Assembly: GCF_019320115.1 (NCBI RefSeq)
Contig: NC_089587.1
Span: 102,078,166 to 102,142,165 of the forward strand
Source of the DNA: Miscanthus floridulus
Lineage: Eukaryota > Streptophyta > Magnoliopsida > Poales > Poaceae
DNA length: 64,000 nucleotides
Reading direction: 5' to 3'
Position 1 is the first letter of the stretch. Every line of letters begins with the position of its first letter. The translations under genes were made by a program, and so were the position numbers. The notes beneath the pieces are model-generated. The model worked only from the letters and a program-made list of their open reading frames with translations. It was not told the DNA's origin and ran no database searches. Below are positions 22,950 to 33,761 of this stretch, in pieces.

Positions 22950-22989
22950 ACAACACCCTCCCTACACATCTTCTGTTTTTTAGACGCGG

Positions 22990-23780
22990 GATCTAACACC
23001 CCCTAAGGGCCCGCGCTCGCCACCGCGCCTTGCCTGCGGTCCGGCCGGCCGGCACGCCGGCCGCTCTCCATTTCCCAACGCGATCGGTGCGTGCCACGCG
23101 GGGCACGGGACCGCGCAGAGGGCACACAGACACAGACACAGACACAGCGAACAGGGCCGCAGCAGCAGCAGCAGTTTGGACGCTGCCCTACGCGACGCGA
23201 CGCGGCTGCCTCGGCTGCTGGCTGCCTGCCTTTGCTTGCAGCTTTCTTACCTCTCCACAGTCTCGAGAGTCCACAGGACGGACAGATCGATGTGGGGATT
23301 GGCCGAGTGGCCGTGGAGGACGGGCCGCGCGCCATCCGCCGCACGCATCGGCCACCGCGCGCGCGCGGCGCCCTATGCGCCGCTGACCCGATCGTTGTCC
23401 CGGCACTGTGTGCCGGCCGGCCGGCAGGTTGAGCCGATGGAGCCTGAGACGCGCCGAGACCCAGACGCGCGTGGCGGGGGCGTACGTACGTCGGACGCGA
23501 CGAAGGGCCAGCACGCGCGGGGTACGGCACCGCAGCTGGGTGCGAGTGCAAGCGCCAGCGCCGTGTGTGGGCGTCGTGCTCGCGTGAGCATCGCCTGCTC
23601 TGCCCCTGCGCCTGCGCGCTCACCGCTCGCCTCAGCCCTGACGGGCTACACTAGAAGCCGTACAGCGACGGACGGACGACGGGCGTTCTGGGCGTCCCGT
23701 GCAGTGGAATCGATTCTCCGTGTCCGGAGTCCCGACGATGCAGCAGGTACGCCGATGATCACTGGCGGAGCGTGAGGACA
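22990..23780. other. GC-rich stretch without a supported gene
   Basis: This is the most GC-rich piece between the MITE cluster and the Copia element. It holds a CAGACA repeat (about 23125-23149), a CAG run (about 23159-23173) and GCCGGCCGGC blocks. Frames of about 200 residues are open on both strands, which is what high GC alone produces. None shows a domain, and the peptides are Arg/Pro/Ala-rich. A degraded gene fragment or CpG-island promoter cannot be excluded. Confidence 0.4.
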
Positions 23781-24732
23781 AATAAGGGGGGGGAGGCTAA
23801 ACTGAATGTCATGCATTTGCATAGTATTTGATCCGAGAAACCATAACCAGACCAGAGTCTGCAACTCCTGGCTACTGCAATACAAAGAGCGGTCTAGTAG
23901 GTCATGAAACGAAGTTGCATGAGCCCTAGCTAGCTAGCTATTACGTGTTGTGTGTTGTGTGCAATACGCATCTCATTGTCCTCGAAGAAACCTACCAAAA
24001 GAAAAGGCAGAAGAATATAGCAGCTTGGTAGTACAGTAAGACAATGAAGCTATGACGGTGAGGTGAGACAGTGCACGTAGCCATACAGAATTGTTGGTGC
24101 ACTCCGCATGCATGCCGTACATGCTTGCAGGTCCTTCAAAAATTAAGCCACGGCAAGAGGGGCCAAAGCCCAGTTTAGCCCCAACTTAGCTCCGTCACTG
24201 CCGATGATGCAAACGGAAGGTAATTGCTGAATCTTGACGAGATGAGCTGTGCGCCTGTGCTGCTTGCGTCTGAAAAAAAGTGGAAACCCCGCCACCGGCA
24301 ACAAAATATTCCCTAAGCCACAACACGCCGATGGCACCAAGTCCTACAAACTACAGAGGCATTCGGTTCGTGTACCAGTAACAAGCATTGTGGTCTGACG
24401 CCGTGTGTTAATTTGATGTGTGATTCCAGTTCAACCATGGGAGGAATATGCAAGATGTGGTTTGCCCTCTTCTCTACTTTCGGCAGGTCAGATTAGGTTT
24501 TTCTTTTGTCCCTTGAGAAACAAAAGGACATTGCATACTCTGAGTACCTGGCCTCATGCTGGGACATGTTCATCACTGAAGCAAGCTAGCTAACTGCCAT
24601 GGGCCATGCGCACCTCAGCCATTGAAATGATAATATATAAAGCATGTATATATGTGCATAAAAGGGCGTTTTGAAGTATGCCTTTTGGGGTGCACTACTG
24701 AACAAGCATTTTGGTTGCTTGCGCACAACATG
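23781..24732. other. Intergenic DNA, nothing recognised
   Basis: No coding region, repeat array or transposon terminus could be supported on either strand. CATGCATG and AGCTAGCTAGCTA words are frequent. The left (3') LTR of the Copia element begins at its right edge. Confidence 0.4.
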
Positions 24733-25025
24733 CAGAGGGGATGGCAAAACCGAACTCGCTCACTTTACTGAGTTACAGTGGGAAGCTATATATGCAACTC
24801 TACCTATCTAATCCTAGTGCACAGACATGTTAGGCTGTCGTGCTGCTACAGTGACAAGATGTGACAACATGGCTGATTTTTGCGCCTGCCCCTGCTGTAG
24901 CTACAGTGCGGCAGGTGAGTCTTTCGACGTCTACCCCTGCAACGGCTATAGTGCAGCAGCAGGGCAGCCCTTTCGGCGCCTGCCCCTGCCGCGTCGTACA
25001 GAGGAGAGCAGCAGATTACTTAACA
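24733..25025 (-). repeat. Copia 3' LTR, truncated
   Basis: Matches the right-hand LTR from TGCAGAG-G-ATG-CAAAA through GCGGCAGGTGAGTCTTTC to ATTACTTAACA. The first roughly 140 bp present in the other LTR (plus-strand sense, the U5/R end in element sense) are missing. A purine-rich AGGATTAGGGAAAGAAT in element sense sits just inside, as expected for the polypurine tract. Confidence 0.82.
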
Positions 25026-26744
25026 ATTCTTTCCCTAATCCTGCTGCTAACTCTAGAACCTCTGCCATGCCGATCATCTTCTTTAGCTCCGTGAACCGAA
25101 GACGGTCGAGCGGCTTGGTGGGGCGTCCGCGAGTTGCCGACCAGTTTCGTCGAACTCGATGACGATCTGCCCTCTATCGACACAGTTCCTGAGGAAGTAG
25201 AACTTGACGTCGATGTGCTTGCTCCGATCGTGGAGAACCGGATTCTTCGCGAGGGCGATGACGAGCTGATTGTCCACCATCAGTGCTGGTGGGCGAGCTT
25301 CTACACCGGTCAGCTCATTCAGCAGCCGGCCCAGCCACACAGCTTGGCACGTCGCTGTGGCTGCCGCCACGTACTCTGCCTCGCACGTGGAAAGCGTCAC
25401 CACCTTCTGTTTCAGCGACAACCATGAGATTGGAGCCGACCCGAGGAAGACGAGCACTCCAGAGGTGCTCCGCCGTCTGTCGATATCCCCCACCACGTCT
25501 GCATCGCTGAACATAGTGAGCTGCAGCCCACTTCTGCCAATCTTGGAGAAGACGATCACCTGATCCACCATCCTCTTGCCGTAGCGCAGCAGCCGCTTCA
25601 CCACGGTCCAGTGATCCTCTCGGGGATCCTCCATAAAGCGACTGACGTAGCCCACGACGAATGCAATGTCCGGCCTCGTCTGGACTAGGTAGCGCAGACC
25701 GCCGATGATGCTCCAATAGAGTGTTGCATCTACCTTCGCCGCTCCTCCATCGAAGTCACGCACGGCTTGCACTCAACCATGTCGCTCCGCTCTAACAGCT
25801 TCGAGGCATACGCGCTCTGACCAAGAGTGGGTGCCTCCTTCCCCTATCTCACCTCGATACCGAGGTAGTAGGAGAGTGCGCCGAGATCGCTCATTCAAAA
25901 ATGAGCCGCCATCTCGTGCTTGAAGCTATCGATGTCCTCTGCACGCGAGCCGGTGAAGATCAAGTCATCCACATACACGCCGACAACAAGCTCCTTCTTC
26001 TCCCGTCACCGCGTGTAGAGCGCGTGCTTGGTTGCGCACTGCTTGAACCCAAGCTCGCCCAGCGTGGCGTCAAGCTTAGCGTTCCACGCTCGTGGTGCCT
26101 GCCGCAGCCCATAGAGCGTCTTACGCAGTCGGAGCACCCTGTGCTCCACTCCCTTGATGGCAAAACTCGGAGGTTGCCTGATGAAGACTGTCTCCGCTAG
26201 CTCGTTGTTGAGGAAGGCTGATTTTATGTCTAGGTGATGGACGCGCCAGTCCTTTGCTGTTGCCAAAGCCAAAAGCAGTCGAACATACTCCATGTGCGCT
26301 ACCAGTGCAAAGACTTCCTCGAAGTCGATGCCCTCGCGCTGGACAAAGCTTTAGAAAAATGAGGCGCGCCTTGTGCTTGATAATGGCACCACGCTTGTCC
26401 CACTTGATCTTGTATACCCACTTTAGGCAGATCGGACAGCATCTTGGAGGTTGATCGATGAGCTCCAAAGTCTTGTTTTCATCGATCGTCTTCATCTCCT
26501 CCAACATCGTCCGTCACCAATTTTCATCACGCTCGGCCAGTGCAAACGTGGGTGGTTCCTCTGCACTGATGAGAAGCAGCTCTAGGTCATCGAGTAGCCG
26601 ACCTGCCAGGCTTGAGGGCCTTGTGCCACCGCCGATGTCGTCCAGCCTATGGAATTGCACCTCCTCACCATCGTGGAAGGCATCCACGAATTCAGTGATG
26701 TCGCTTGGAGGTGAGGCAAACTCGATCGGGGTCGATGGAGTCCC

Positions 26745-27070
26745 CTATTCCACCGGAGTGGTCGGCATAGCACCTGGAGTGCTCGGCACCCCAGCTGCAG
26801 TGCTCGGCACTACTCCTGGACTGCTCGTCACCACTCCTAGAGTGGTTTGCACCACTGCAGGAGTGCTCAGCACCAGTCTTAGAGTGATCGGCACCACTGC
26901 AAGACCTCTCGGCTCCGCTACGAGAGCATTCGACACCCGTCCTGGAGTGGCCGGCACCACTGTACGACCGCTCGGCACCACTCCTAGAGTGCTCGACACC
27001 CCTCCCAGAGTGCTTGGCACCGCTCCAGTAGTGCTCGACACCTCTCCAGCATCTCCACCACCATGGATGA
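26745..27070 (-). repeat. 21-bp minisatellite in the Copia pol linker
   Basis: Units of the type CTGGAGTGCTCGGCACCACTC repeat about fourteen times with variation. The 21-bp period equals seven codons. In the pol frame this gives diverged heptads rich in Val, Pro, Ser and Thr, such as GVVPSTP. It lies between the integrase C-terminus and the start of reverse transcriptase, a region that is normally a variable linker. Confidence 0.8.
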
Positions 27071-27561
27071 CCAAGTACTCGACGACGAAGGTGCTGGTGA
27101 AGCCACCAGCTTCCCCTGTGCCAGGACTGTCTTAGTCTCCAGCCGTCTTCTCGTCGAACATGATGTCGTGCGAGACAAACACCTTGCCTCTGCGTGGGTC
27201 GTAGAGCCGGTACACCTTGGTATCTTCCGCGTAGCCCAGGAGTACCATTGGTGTGCTCCTGCCCTCTAACTTGGTGAGGACCGCCTTTGTCTTCCTGATA
27301 TGGCCGATGCAGCCGAATGTCCAGAGGAAGGACATGCTTGGCTTGCGCCCATACCAAGCTTCGAACGACGTCTTTCCCTTTAGAGCCTTGGTGGGCGCGC
27401 GGTTGAGGATGAACACCGCCGTGGTCACCGCCTCACCCCAGAACCTTGCTGGCATGCTCTTGGCCTTTAGCATGGATCGAGCCATGCCGACCACCGTCTG
27501 GTTCTGTCGCTCCACCACGCCATTCTATTTTAGCGAGTACGGCACGGTGTGGTGTCGCACC

Positions 27562-28088
27562 CAGTGTTCACCTAAACAGCCAGTAAACGGTAAACGGTGG
27601 TAAACTGTCTTGTTTAGGGGGGTAAACGGAAATTAAACAGTTAACCGTTTAAACGGTCACAAACGGGGAAACCGGTCTAAACGGCCTAAACAAAACGGAG
27701 ATAAACAACATTAAACGGGCTAAACATATGTTTAAACGGCTGTTTAGACGAACACAAGGTAAATCTAGTTCAGTTTTGTATGGATAAATTTGTATACTTA
27801 AGTTTATTATATTTATAAATGTGTACACTTGATATGTTACATGCATAAATATCTATATTTGGTTCTTTTCACATGCATAAATATATATACATACCAAAAT
27901 AATTAATTTTTACTCGGATAAATATGTATAAGTGCTAGAATACTTGATTTTTTACATGCACATATATAATTATATGTATTTTTTTAAAGTACAAAACCGT
28001 TTAACTTCGTTTAAACACCGTGTAAGCAGGTTAAACGCTAAACGAAGGGCGACCGTGTAAAGACCATTTACCGTTTAAGAAAACATTG
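27562..28088. mobile_element. hAT-type MITE rich in TAAACGG
   Basis: An exact 8-bp target duplication GTCGCACC flanks it (27554-27561 and 28089-28096), the hAT signature. The ends CAGTGTTCACCTAAACAG and, inverted, CAATGTTTTCTTAAACGG are terminal inverted repeats. TAAACGG and its inverse CCGTTTA recur about a dozen times at both sides of an AT-rich core, so they are probably subterminal binding sites. The insertion splits the integrase codons of the Copia element; removing it and one duplication joins the flanking frame. Confidence 0.9.
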
Positions 28089-29118
28089 GTCGCACCACAT
28101 CCTGATCCACGCAGTACGCAGTGAACTCCACCGAAATGAATTCACCGCTGCGATCAGTCCGCAACACACGCAGCTTCTTGCCGCTCTCCACCTCCGCGCA
28201 TGCCTTAAACTTCTTGATCGCCTCCACCGCCTCGTCCTTGCTCGTTAGGAATTGCAGCCACATATAGCAACTGCAATCATCCACGAGCAGGAGGAAGTAT
28301 CATCGACCACCGTTTGTGGCTGGCGTGATTAGCCCACAGAGATCGTTGCAGATGAGCACGAGAGCGTTCGCCGCATGATACTTGGCCGTCTTTGGGAATG
28401 GCAGCCTCCTCTGCTTCCCGGCCAGGTAGCTATCACATAGGTCGCCTGCGTGCTTGATGTGGGGCAGCCCTCGGACCATCTTCTCCAGCCGACCGAGAGC
28501 GTCGAAGTTGAGATGGCCGAACTAGGCATGCCACAACCATAGCTCCTCGGTGTGCCATACTGCCAGGCACACCGGCTACTCCACCTTTAAGTCGAGCAGG
28601 TACAATCGATTACATGAGTGTTTTACCTTCGTGAGAAGATGCCGCTCTCGATCCCGAATCCTTAGGATCCTGCTCTCGATCAGTACCTCGCATCCGTGCT
28701 CGTCTAGCTACCCGATGCTGACGATGCTTGAACGCAGCTGCGGGATGTAGTACACATCCATCAGCGTGCTATGCTCACCGTTCTGGCACCTGAAGATGAT
28801 GGTGCCGTGCCCTCGGATCGCCACCCTTGAACCGTTACTGAACTTCACCATGCCGGTCATGTTGCCGTCGAGCTCGGAGAAGCATTCCTTGGAGCCCGTC
28901 ATATGGTTGCTGGCGCCGGAGTCCAGGTACCATCGCTGCTCCTGTCCGTCACCCACACGTTCGAGGTGGACTTGGGCGCGCGGTTCGTCAAGGTGGACAG
29001 CCTTCTGAACGTTGTCGGGCCCTTCCACCTCCATCACCTCTCTCTTCTCATCGGCCTCAATGTCGTGCAGTGCACAGAATGTCGTCATTAGGAGAGTGAC
29101 CTCATCATCATCATCAGC

Positions 29119-30003
29119 CTACGCTAGATGAGCCTTAGCCTTCTTCTCCTGCTTGCGATTTGAGCACTCCTTTGACCAATGGCCCGTTTTCCCGCAGCGT
29201 CGGCAGGCATTGTGGTTGACCTTCTTCTTCTTCTTCTTCTCTGAAGAAGCCTTGCCGTGGCGTTTGCCATCGCCACCGTGGCTGGAGGAGGCTTCCCCGG
29301 ACTTCTCCTTCATCCAGGCAGCCCACTCCTCCTTTGTCAGCAGCAACTTGCTACTGTCCATCGTTGTTGTGGCCTGCTCCATGCGCTCGTTCACCGCCGC
29401 AGACGGTTTGTCACATCCTTAATGGTGAGGGTGGATAAGTCCAGCATCGTCTCTATGGGAGAACAATCTGGATGTACTTCACTGTCATGGAGTGGAGGTA
29501 CATGGAAACCGCCTCTTCTTCGTCGATGGTGACATCGTGGCTCCTCAGCTTGCTGATGAGCGTTTGCAGGTGGAGAGAGAAGTCCTCCACCGATTCACCA
29601 TCCTTGAACTTAAGGTTGGCGTACGCCTGCTTCAGTAGCTGGGCCATCGTCTTCTTTGCGCGATCGGAGCCGACGCGCATCGCTGCAATGGCCTCCCACG
29701 CCTCCTTAGCAGAGTTCTTTGCCCCCAACGGCTCCCTTACTTCGCTGGCACAGCAGCGAGGATAGCCTCCAACGCTGACATATCGTCTTCTTTGTTGTCG
29801 GTGCCATTATCAATAGCATTCCAGAGCCGTCAGGCTCTGAGCTTGACCTTCATGGTTAGCGCCCATTCGCCATAGTTGGTGCGAGTCAGCATCGGTCAAT
29901 TGGTGCCGCTGACCTCCCGCACCGTGCACACGATGACTTCCTGTCGTGGCTGGGTAGCCACAGCAGCGCCATTGCTGTCGCCCATCTCCAAACCGTTCGT
30001 CAT
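29119..30003 (-). pseudogene. Copia gag, broken
   Basis: Starts at the ATG complementary to 30001-30003, about 35 bp inside the primer-binding site. The N-terminal NYGEWALTMKVKL-type block near 29870 and KEAWEAIAAMRVGSDRAKK near 29700 are typical of Copia gag (UBN2 family). At the C-terminal end is a CCHC zinc knuckle, CRRCGKTGHWSKECSNRK near 29190, preceded by a lysine-rich run. Stops fall near 29896, 29832 and 29400-29450. Gag normally forms the virus-like particle and binds RNA through the knuckle. Confidence 0.85.
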
Positions 30004-30036
30004 CGCCAGCGGTTAGTCCGGCAACGGCGCTTGTAT

Positions 30037-30049
30037 GGCTCTGATACCA
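30037..30049 (-). promoter_or_regulatory. Copia primer-binding site
   Basis: TGGTATCAGAGCC on the minus strand lies two bases inside the 5' LTR. It complements the 3' end of initiator tRNA-Met, the usual primer of plant Copia elements. It fixes the orientation and the inner edge of the LTR at 30052. Confidence 0.88.
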
Positions 30050-30051
30050 CT

Positions 30052-30486
30052 TGTTGACCCCTGGATCTTTGAAACGGGTGAGCGGACCGCTCACCGACGT
30101 TGCCGACCACACATTTGGCTAGAGGTAGAAGAAGGGAGGGAGAATAGAGCGCACACACACACAACACAAGCACCAGCGTTGACCGGAGCTCTGCAGAGAG
30201 CATGACAAAATTAAACTCGCTCACTTTAATGAGTTGCAGCGGGAAACTATATATACAACTCTACCCATCTAATCCTAGTGCACAGACATGTCAGGCTGCC
30301 ATACTGCTATAGTGACTAGATGTGACAGCAGGTCTGACTTTGGCGTCTGCCCCTGCTGTGGCTACAGTGCGGCAGGTGAGTCTTTCAGTGCCTGCCCCTG
30401 CAGTGGCTACGATGCAGCAGCATAAGAGCCCTTTCGACGCCTGCCCCTATCATGCCGTATAAAGGAGAGCAACAGATTACTTAACA
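30052..30486 (-). repeat. Copia 5' LTR, complete
   Basis: In element sense it starts TGTTAAGTAATCTG and ends GGGGTCAACA, giving TG...CA ends and 435 bp. A TATA-like TGTATATATAGTTTCCC lies near 30244-30260 on the minus strand and may be the element's promoter. Comparing it with the left LTR shows many substitutions, which points to an old insertion. Confidence 0.85.
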
Positions 30487-31671
30487 TATGTGCCCCTAGC
30501 TCATCCTGCTTACATTTGGTATTGTACAGAGGAAGCTTTCTGAAACAAGAATCAAAGGATCCTGCAAAGGAAAGAAAACACATAAACTAGATAAATGCAT
30601 CAGTCAGTGATTCAGGAAGAAAACAAAACGAAAGGGAATATATACCGCATATTCTCCTCCTAGACTCAAAAAAGAAAAACAATGCATACTCTGAACAGTC
30701 TGAAAGTATCAGCCCAGTCAAGCATCAACAAAGAAACGGGTAGGATACAGCACCACACGTACTTGATATAGAACAGCTCTTAATCTGTCATCATTTCTGT
30801 GCTTACTGCTTACCATCTAGCATCTGCTGGCCTTCTTTCTCCAAAACGACTGAAGATCCAGAACGATGTGACTTTCATATATATGTCTATTTTCTGTCTG
30901 GCCTACAATTGTCAGTGGTGCATGCATTGCAGCTCAGCGCATGATTGAACCTACTCCAGTTCGACTCACCTGTAGCTGCTAGATTTAGCTTGTTAGGCGA
31001 AAACTTCCCATCTGTTGTCATCATTAGTACTAAGAACAACTTCCCAACAAGAACAGACCGTGGTCCAACGTGCATTCAGCTGGCCTTTACATTTCAGCAG
31101 AGTCGTTTTCTTTTCCGATCCCATAGCAAGCATAGCATCAGAGTTCCAAGTTTTTCTCAATAAAGAAAAAGAAGAGATATATCACTCTACTCCCTCCTTC
31201 TCTCTTAAGGCGTTCATTGTCATTGGCTTAAGGTTTTGGGGCTTATATTATACAAATCTAGTACCATCATTGAATTCACATTTAAATGTACTTCAGTATG
31301 ATCATTCTCTTGGTCATGAACAGTCATGGTGTAGTCCTGAGATCACATCTATCCAGTTAAAGTGTTAAACCACGCGCATGCCAGCCTTGCATTTTTGGAT
31401 GCTGGTGTGGGGTAGTAGTACTTTGCAGGCCGAGAGCAAGTCAACTATCTATATTATAGACTTAATTGGTACCAAAATGCAGTTGATATGCATGCCTACT
31501 GTTTTGCTGTGTTCCCTATCTCGTACAGTCGTACCTAGGAGCTGTATCGATCTGTCTCCCTCCTTTTTAGCTAGGTTATATACTTGCTTAATCCCCGTGC
31601 CATGTGGCATCATCTCAGCGTGTGAGAGACAAAGCCAAAGGCTATGCCTCGTGCTACCGACGAATGGGGGA
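30487..31671. other. Intergenic DNA, no gene recognised
   Basis: Nothing with coding, splice or transposon-end support was found. Composition is moderate and the sequence looks low-copy compared with its neighbours. Confidence 0.4.
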
Positions 31672-31850
31672 TTAGAACGACAATTTGTTTCGAGCTACTA
31701 AATAGTTTAGTCACTTTTAGTAACTCTAGAGTTACTAGAGAAGACTAAAACTCTTTTAATAACTTTTAGTCATAGTATTGGTTAAAAAATTACTAAAGTG
31801 ATTAAAAGCTACTAAATTTAGTAACTACTGGACGAACCAAACAGGCCCTT
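31672..31850. mobile_element. MITE with CTACTAAATAGTTTAGT / ACTAAATTTAGTAG ends
   Basis: The left end ACAATTTGTTTCGAGCTACT and the inverted right end AGGGCCTGTTTGGTTCGTCC are diverged terminal repeats of a common grass MITE. The interior is full of TTTAGT, ACTAAA and TTACTAGAG inverted words. Target duplication is not resolved, so the superfamily is uncertain. Confidence 0.5.
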
Positions 31851-32487
31851 AAGCTGCTTGCAATCGATGTCCATGATTAGATAGCCAACGCGCGTACTAT
31901 GAATTGATCGATATTATCCCCTACTGGTACTGGATTAGTTGCTGTCGTTGGTTTCTTCGCATGAAAGACACAGACCAGTACTAGTGAAGGAGGTTAGTTG
32001 GATCCTACCACAGTTAGCTAGGTTGCCTAATCCTGATCTCCCTCCCGTCCCAGTCCCAGCTTCTACATTAGCTTGCTGCAGGTGGATTGCATGAATCGGG
32101 CAGCAGGTAGGCCCTGTAGCTAGCTAGGCGTACGTGGAGAGGAACGGACGCATGTGATCAGGACGGACGGGACCTTGCGTTGCGTGAGATCGAGGACCGG
32201 GCCGGCCGGGGTTGAAGGTTGATCGATCATCGAGAGACGACACTGATTGATTCGCCTGATGATATCGATGTGCCCCAGCAGAAACATGCCATGTGACCGC
32301 TCGACCGATGACCGCGCACCTCGCCGCCGGCCGGCCGCAGGATCTGCGAGCGAGCAGCGTGGTGAGTGGTGACAGGTTGATCTGTGCGCGCGAGCGCTCT
32401 GTCGTGGTCGTGGCCTCGGGACAAAAGGGCGAGAAGGACGCCCCGCCCTCGCGTCGTTCTCCCGGGTTACTGGCCTGTCGGACACTT
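31851..32487. other. Intergenic DNA before the Gypsy-type element
   Basis: Contains GCCGGCCGG and ATCGATCGA words. Two overlapping frames of about 120 residues are open on the minus strand but show no domain. I make no gene call. Confidence 0.4.
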
Positions 32488-32492
32488 TGCAC

Positions 32493-33707
32493 TGTTGGGT
32501 TCATAAACGTTGGTTTCTCACCGATCGGCTTTCCAAACGAAGGTTCGGCCTAAGCAGATCATGTGTAGCTCATAGGCCGACCCGAATACCTGAGCGACAG
32601 GTCGGAGGAGCGATCCAATCTCTGATCGGAAGGCTAGGCTAAAGAGGAATGACGTCTGTTTTTTTGACTCCGGCCCACCTCTCCGACCAGAGCGCTCGCT
32701 TCGGTCTCTAGCCCGTCTCCGGACGGCCTCTCTGATCGGAAAGCTTGGCCAAAACACCACCTTCGACTCCGACCCGCGTCTCCGACCGGGAATGTGCCAA
32801 ACCTCTGCTCCCGGCTTTTCTCCGATTGGCACGAACAGAACCGACCGAAACCAACCGACCGGGGACGTCCGCTTGGAAAGGACCAGGGAACAAACGGAGA
32901 AAACAAGGCAGGACACACAAGTCAAACCACGATATCAGGGACCGTACCCTGTACACCTGCAGAAACAGTACTCTGCAACCTCCCTGGCACAACAGAGCCC
33001 AAACAGTATGGTAGGCGCCGATATTTCTCCTACAGTATTGTGGGCGCCATTAACTCCCATACGGTAAGGCTCCCCCGCATGTCTCTGAGCATCGACAGTA
33101 TTGTGGGTGCCGGTTTTTACCGTACCAAGAGAACATGATAAAAGTCCTTGCATGCCTCACGGAATCAACAGGATAGCAGGTGCCGACGTCTGCCACACCC
33201 GAAGAAGACAAACAAACCTCCCATGTGCCTCCGACACTCAACAGTATTGTGGGCGCCTATCATCGTCCTGTACCCATTGGCGTGGGCAACAAGGCTCAGT
33301 AGCATACGTACTCTCTCCCTCTCACTTGTAAGGCCATCCCTTTCATCTATAAAAGGGGATACGCTCTCTCCCAAAAAACTTAGTCGATTCAAGTTCATAC
33401 AAGTTGATTCAGATCCCGAGCACACGCTCTAACACTTAGGTCATAGCGGGCTCCTGTCGCTTTCGGTCCCTCTGACTAGAGTCCAACCGGACCTCTTGTA
33501 TCCTCCATCTTTCTCCTCGTTTGTAACCCCACTACAAACTTTGAGCGTCTGAGCTCAGGAATAAAGTCACTGACCAAACCAAACTAGACGTAGGGCACGT
33601 TGCCTGAACCAGTATAAACCCTGTGTCATTGAGTGCTAGGCCACCTCCGATCACAACGTACGACAAAACTATAAATATTTACTTGTTTGTCATTTTCTGT
33701 ACCGACA
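32493..33707 (+). repeat. Gypsy-type 5' LTR
   Basis: 1215 bp from TGTTGGGTTCATAAACG to TTCTGTACCGACA. Its TATA box is at 33348-33354. Blocks like GTATTGTGGGCGCC recur about five times in U3, at roughly 33010, 33040, 33100 and 33245. It is closely similar to the 3' LTR and to the solo LTR at 1102-2218. Confidence 0.92.
33348..33354 (+). promoter_or_regulatory. LTR TATA box
   Basis: TTCATCTATAAAAGGGGATA in the 5' LTR, conserved at 1814 and 45314 in its relatives. It should position transcription of the genomic RNA about 30 bp downstream. Confidence 0.65.
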
Positions 33708-33708
33708 G

Positions 33709-33727
33709 TTGGCGCCGTCCGTGGGGA
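33709..33727 (+). promoter_or_regulatory. Primer-binding-site-like sequence
   Basis: TTGGCGCCGTCCGTGGGGA starts two bases after the 5' LTR. The TGGCGCC core is the common start of plant Gypsy primer-binding sites, where a tRNA 3' end ending in CCA pairs. I do not assign the tRNA. Confidence 0.75.
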
Positions 33728-33761
33728 AGACGTTGTACGTTCAAGACTTTTTGGTCATTGG

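Larger units (their letters stand above)
25060..29088 (-). pseudogene. Copia pol (protease, integrase, RT, RNase H), broken
   Basis: Read leftwards, the protease motif is WYLDSGASNHM near 28915. A GAG-pre-integrase part follows (about 28330-28530). The integrase core has MDDCSCYMWLQFL near 28280 and VVERQNQTV near 27515, with the hAT MITE between them. Reverse transcriptase has LDIKSAFLNNELAE near 26220 and the catalytic YVDD near 25965. RNase H follows (25083-25772; SDADVVGDIDRRRSTSG, STCEAEYVAA, KHIDVKFYF). Stops and frameshifts separate nearly every block. In an intact element this polyprotein copies the RNA and inserts the cDNA. The linker between integrase and RT contains a 21-bp minisatellite. 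Confidence 0.9.
24733..30486 (-). mobile_element. Ty1/Copia retrotransposon on the minus strand
   Basis: The 5' LTR is on the right (30052-30486, TGTTAAGTAATC... in element sense) and the 3' LTR on the left (24733-25025). Next to the 5' LTR is TGGTATCAGAGCC, the standard Copia primer-binding site for initiator tRNA-Met. The order gag, protease, integrase, reverse transcriptase, RNase H is the Copia order. The 3' LTR lacks about 140 bp found in the other LTR, so the outer left boundary and the target duplication are lost. A hAT MITE (27562-28088) interrupts integrase. Stops throughout show it is defective. Confidence 0.93.

Noticed and set aside
23003..23775. Two opposed frames of about 200 residues in GC-rich DNA
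   Set aside because: High GC keeps all frames open. The peptides are Arg/Pro/Ala-rich without motifs, and CAG and CAGACA repeats explain part of them.
24733..25025. A complete left LTR with a TSD for the Copia element
   Set aside because: The first 140 bp of the LTR are missing, and no 5-bp match to the right flank TATGT exists at the left edge.
26692..27357. A 221-residue minus-strand frame with GAEHSRSGAE-like repeats
   Set aside because: It is the wrong frame of the 21-bp minisatellite. The pol frame lies in the neighbouring reading frame and links to integrase and RT.
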